64,000 nucleotides of DNA from Providencia sp. PROV188. GTDB lineage: Bacteria > Pseudomonadota > Gammaproteobacteria > Enterobacterales > Enterobacteriaceae. This document shows positions 62,716-64,000 of this stretch, in pieces. The first letter of the stretch is position 1, and every line of letters begins with the position of its first letter. Where the stretch lies: NCBI RefSeq assembly GCF_027595165.1, contig NZ_CP097291.1, positions 2,232,001-2,296,000 on the forward strand, in the 5' to 3' direction. The notes beneath the pieces are model-generated. The model did no database searches, was not told the DNA's origin, and was given only the letters and a program-made list of their open reading frames with translations. The position numbers and the translations under genes are program-made.

Positions 62716-63144
62716 TTACAAACACTGTGTTTTGATATAGTTCTGTAAGCCTAAAATCATTTGCTGTGACTCAGCAATTCGCTCTCTGAGTAACCAATAA
62801 TTTCTGATAGCGGAGTCAGTAGGTCGGGCGGTGATTGCATCATCCATGCCGGAGGTGGTAGTGCCTTCGGCTTTTTTACAGCTTGCTTTGATGTACACCC
62901 GCTCAGGATTACGCTCAGCAGCAATACGCAACTTATCAATTTCAGCTTTTGCATTTGTTAGCTCTTGAGTATGTTTAGTATCGAGTTGGTGGAGGGAGTC
63001 AATGTGCTGCTCGTAGTTTTGAATGCTATCAATAAGCTCTGAGTTTTCTTTTTTCAGTAGCTTATTATCATCGTGAACGCTAACAACCCACCAACCCAGA
63101 CCAACAACCATAATGAATAGCCAGAATGATTTATCGAATTTCAT
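62716..63144 (-). CDS. Rz-like inner-membrane spanin
   Basis: A 142-residue i-spanin with a short cytoplasmic start, a transmembrane helix at residues 6-22 (SFWLFIMVVGLGWWVVSV), a periplasmic coiled coil (KLLKKENSELIDSIQNYEQH onward) and a C-terminal Cys. It spans the periplasm with Rz1 to fuse the two membranes at lysis. The Rz1 gene is embedded in it in another frame. Confidence 0.9.
   Translation of the reverse strand: MKFDKSFWLFIMVVGLGWWVVSVHDDNKLLKKENSELIDSIQNYEQHIDSLHQLDTKHTQELTNAKAEIDKLRIAAERNPERVYIKASCKKAEGTTTSGMDDAITARPTDSAIRNYWLLRERIAESQQMILGLQNYIKTQCL
62757..62954 (-). CDS. Rz1-like outer-membrane spanin lipoprotein, embedded in Rz
   Basis: A 65-residue lipoprotein with signal peptide and lipobox LSGC (Cys20), followed by the Pro-rich KKPKALPPPAWMMQSPPDLL stretch typical of Rz1. 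It lies wholly inside the Rz gene in a different frame, the classic nested spanin arrangement. This makes it one of the few overlapping frames in the window that is a real gene. Confidence 0.88.
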   Translation of the reverse strand: MQKLKLISCVLLLSVILSGCTSKQAVKKPKALPPPAWMMQSPPDLLTPLSEIIGYSESELLSHSK

Positions 63145-63313
63145 AAATCACCTGCTTACCCTTGTGATAATTAATCGCACTCTGGCAACATTTTTCTAAA
63201 CTGGCTTTATCGATGCTGCATGTGTTGTCTGTGAGTAAATAAAATCCACTCCCCAGAAAGGTAATCATGTAGATAATTAAGCCAATCACCGCAACTATAG
63301 ATTTCCATGACAT
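63131..63313 (-). CDS. Extra small membrane protein between endolysin and spanin
   Basis: A 60-residue protein with one transmembrane helix at residues 6-28 (IVAVIGLIIYMITFLGSGFY) and a Cys-containing periplasmic tail (CSIDKASLEKCCQ). It overlaps the endolysin end by 19 bases and the Rz start by 14, so it is clearly within the lysis operon. A holin- or antiholin-like role is possible; I do not recognise it. Confidence 0.75.
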   Translation of the reverse strand: MSWKSIVAVIGLIIYMITFLGSGFYLLTDNTCSIDKASLEKCCQSAINYHKGKQVIYEIR

Positions 63314-63765
63314 ATAGCCGCCTCCGCTTCTCGGCGATTAACAAGTCCACGCCAGACCTTACCACCAGCGTAGACCCACTTTTTCAACTCTTCGCAAGCG
63401 CCATATTGATCACCCTCATTGAGCTTTTTAAGCATTGTCGATTTAGCAAATGCGCCTGTGCCAACATTAAAGGCAAATGAATACAACGCGGCCTTAGTGT
63501 GATCGTCAGTAGGCACCTTGACCAATTTATCTACCTGCTGTTTTGTGCGCTGAAAGTCTGATTCAAGCAATTCATTACATTCATCTTTGGAATAAACTTT
63601 ATTGGGAGCAATGTCTTTTCCCGTATGTCCATAACAGACCGTTAATACACCGCCCACATCTTCATATGGCTCATATCTAACACCTTCAAAATGCGTAATG
63701 ACTGTTAAAGCGATAGCCGTGGCCCCTGCGCTAACAAGCACAGTTAATTTTTGTTTGAGTGACAT
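63295..63765 (-). CDS. SAR endolysin, T4-lysozyme-like (GH24)
   Basis: A 156-residue muramidase with catalytic triad Glu27-x8-Asp36-x5-Thr42 (in FEGVRYEPYEDVGGVLTVCY). The weakly hydrophobic N-terminal helix, rich in Ala, Thr and Val (LTVLVSAGATAIALTVIT), is a signal-arrest-release segment, so export is by Sec with later release. Later motifs SFAFNVGTGAFAKSTMLKKL and VWRGLVNRREAEAAI fit the family. It overlaps the holin stop by one base (TAATG). Confidence 0.93.
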   Translation of the reverse strand: MSLKQKLTVLVSAGATAIALTVITHFEGVRYEPYEDVGGVLTVCYGHTGKDIAPNKVYSKDECNELLESDFQRTKQQVDKLVKVPTDDHTKAALYSFAFNVGTGAFAKSTMLKKLNEGDQYGACEELKKWVYAGGKVWRGLVNRREAEAAICHGNL

Positions 63766-64000
63766 TAGATATCCTTTGGCGCTTTCGCCATAAGCTCGGC
63801 GGCTTTTCGAGCGGTGGCAGAGGGGTTTTGTGGGTCTGTCTTATTGACCAGATCTTCAAATAGACGGGTTCGTTTTCGTTGTTCCCACCTATTCATGAAG
63901 AAAGTCGCCAAGCCTAAGATCATGCTGAACGCCATCCCGATAATAAAGCCCCATTCATAAAGCGATAGACTCGCGAAAAATGCTGTAAGCCCAGCACTAC
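63765..64000 (-). CDS. Phage holin, 5' end outside the window
   Basis: The frame is open from the window edge to TAA at 63,767-63,765. The visible about 77 residues have two hydrophobic segments around a Trp/Gly turn (SLSLYEWGFIIGMAFSMILG), then a basic WEQRKRTR stretch and a polar tail ending APKDI. This is the usual small holin topology, and it precedes the endolysin directly. The start codon is beyond 64,000. Confidence 0.82.
   Translation of the reverse strand, partial: SAGLTAFFASLSLYEWGFIIGMAFSMILGLATFFMNRWEQRKRTRLFEDLVNKTDPQNPSATARKAAELMAKAPKDI

Larger units (their letters stand above)
50333..64000 (-). mobile_element. Contractile-tailed prophage: lysis, neck, tail and baseplate modules (continues beyond the window)
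   Basis: Eighteen close-packed - strand genes in standard late order: holin, endolysin, spanins, neck, sheath, tube, chaperone, tape measure, baseplate, spike and fibre. Many overlap by ATGA. The DUF3383-type sheath, DUF4054 neck protein, Gp138 spike and DUF2612 protein form a set typical of one myovirus lineage. Capsid, terminase, integrase and control genes must lie to the right of 64,000. The left edge probably lies between 49.9 and 50.3 kb. No tRNA or direct-repeat att site was identified. All tail genes present look intact, so it may be functional. Confidence 0.92.

Overview
The window reads as enterobacterial chromosome of Morganellaceae type, most likely Providencia or a close relative. 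This rests on moderate GC, enterobacterial versions of clpV, dinI, gltP, mscM and dmsABC, and a type VI secretion (T6SS) gene order I associate with Proteus/Providencia. It is a judgement from reading, not from a database search.

Region 1 (1-27,230) is a nearly complete T6SS locus on the + strand: tssB (tail only), tssC, tssK, tssL, a separate OmpA-family gene, hcp with its own terminator, clpV, vgrG, an effector cassette, tssM, tssA, tssF, tssG, tssJ, tssE and a TagA/VasL-type gene, closed by a strong terminator. The cassette (about 10.5-17.3 kb) is clearly AT-richer than the core. It holds a large putative effector split by a frameshift at a run of seven A, two tandem SUMF1-fold lipoproteins that lack the formylglycine-enzyme cysteines (candidate immunity proteins), a free PAAR tip and an unknown membrane protein. 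Both composition breaks lie inside structural genes (vgrG and tssM).

Region 2 (27.2-40.1 kb) is core housekeeping: a DUF1345 membrane protein, dinI behind a LexA box, a PmrAB/QseBC-type two-component system behind a PmrA-like box, an isochorismatase-fold protein without the family cysteine, a short transcription unit for a 23-residue peptide, a CigR-family protein, the MscM channel, an FNR-type promoter with dmsABC and a DmsD-type chaperone, and a DUF924 gene.

Region 3 (40.2-49.3 kb) is a 5-oxoproline/glutamate island. It has a biotin carboxylase-BCCP, a fused PxpB-PxpC, a DUF1445 hydro-lyase, PxpA and an NRAMP-like transporter on the - strand, a divergent GntR regulator, then gltP. The content resembles the Bacillus ycsFGI-kipIA cluster plus a biotin carboxylase. 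Inference: the fused PxpBC acts as the carboxyl-transferase half of a urea-carboxylase-like enzyme, and the island feeds 5-oxoproline or D-glutamate into glutamate.

Region 4 (about 50.2-64.0 kb, - strand) is the lysis and tail end of a contractile-tailed (myovirus) prophage that continues past the window: holin, SAR endolysin, an extra small membrane protein, Rz with embedded Rz1, neck proteins, DUF3383-type sheath, tube, tail chaperone with a T TTT TTC slippery site and an open -1 extension, tape measure, baseplate, Gp138-type spike and tail fibre. Neither attachment site was identified.
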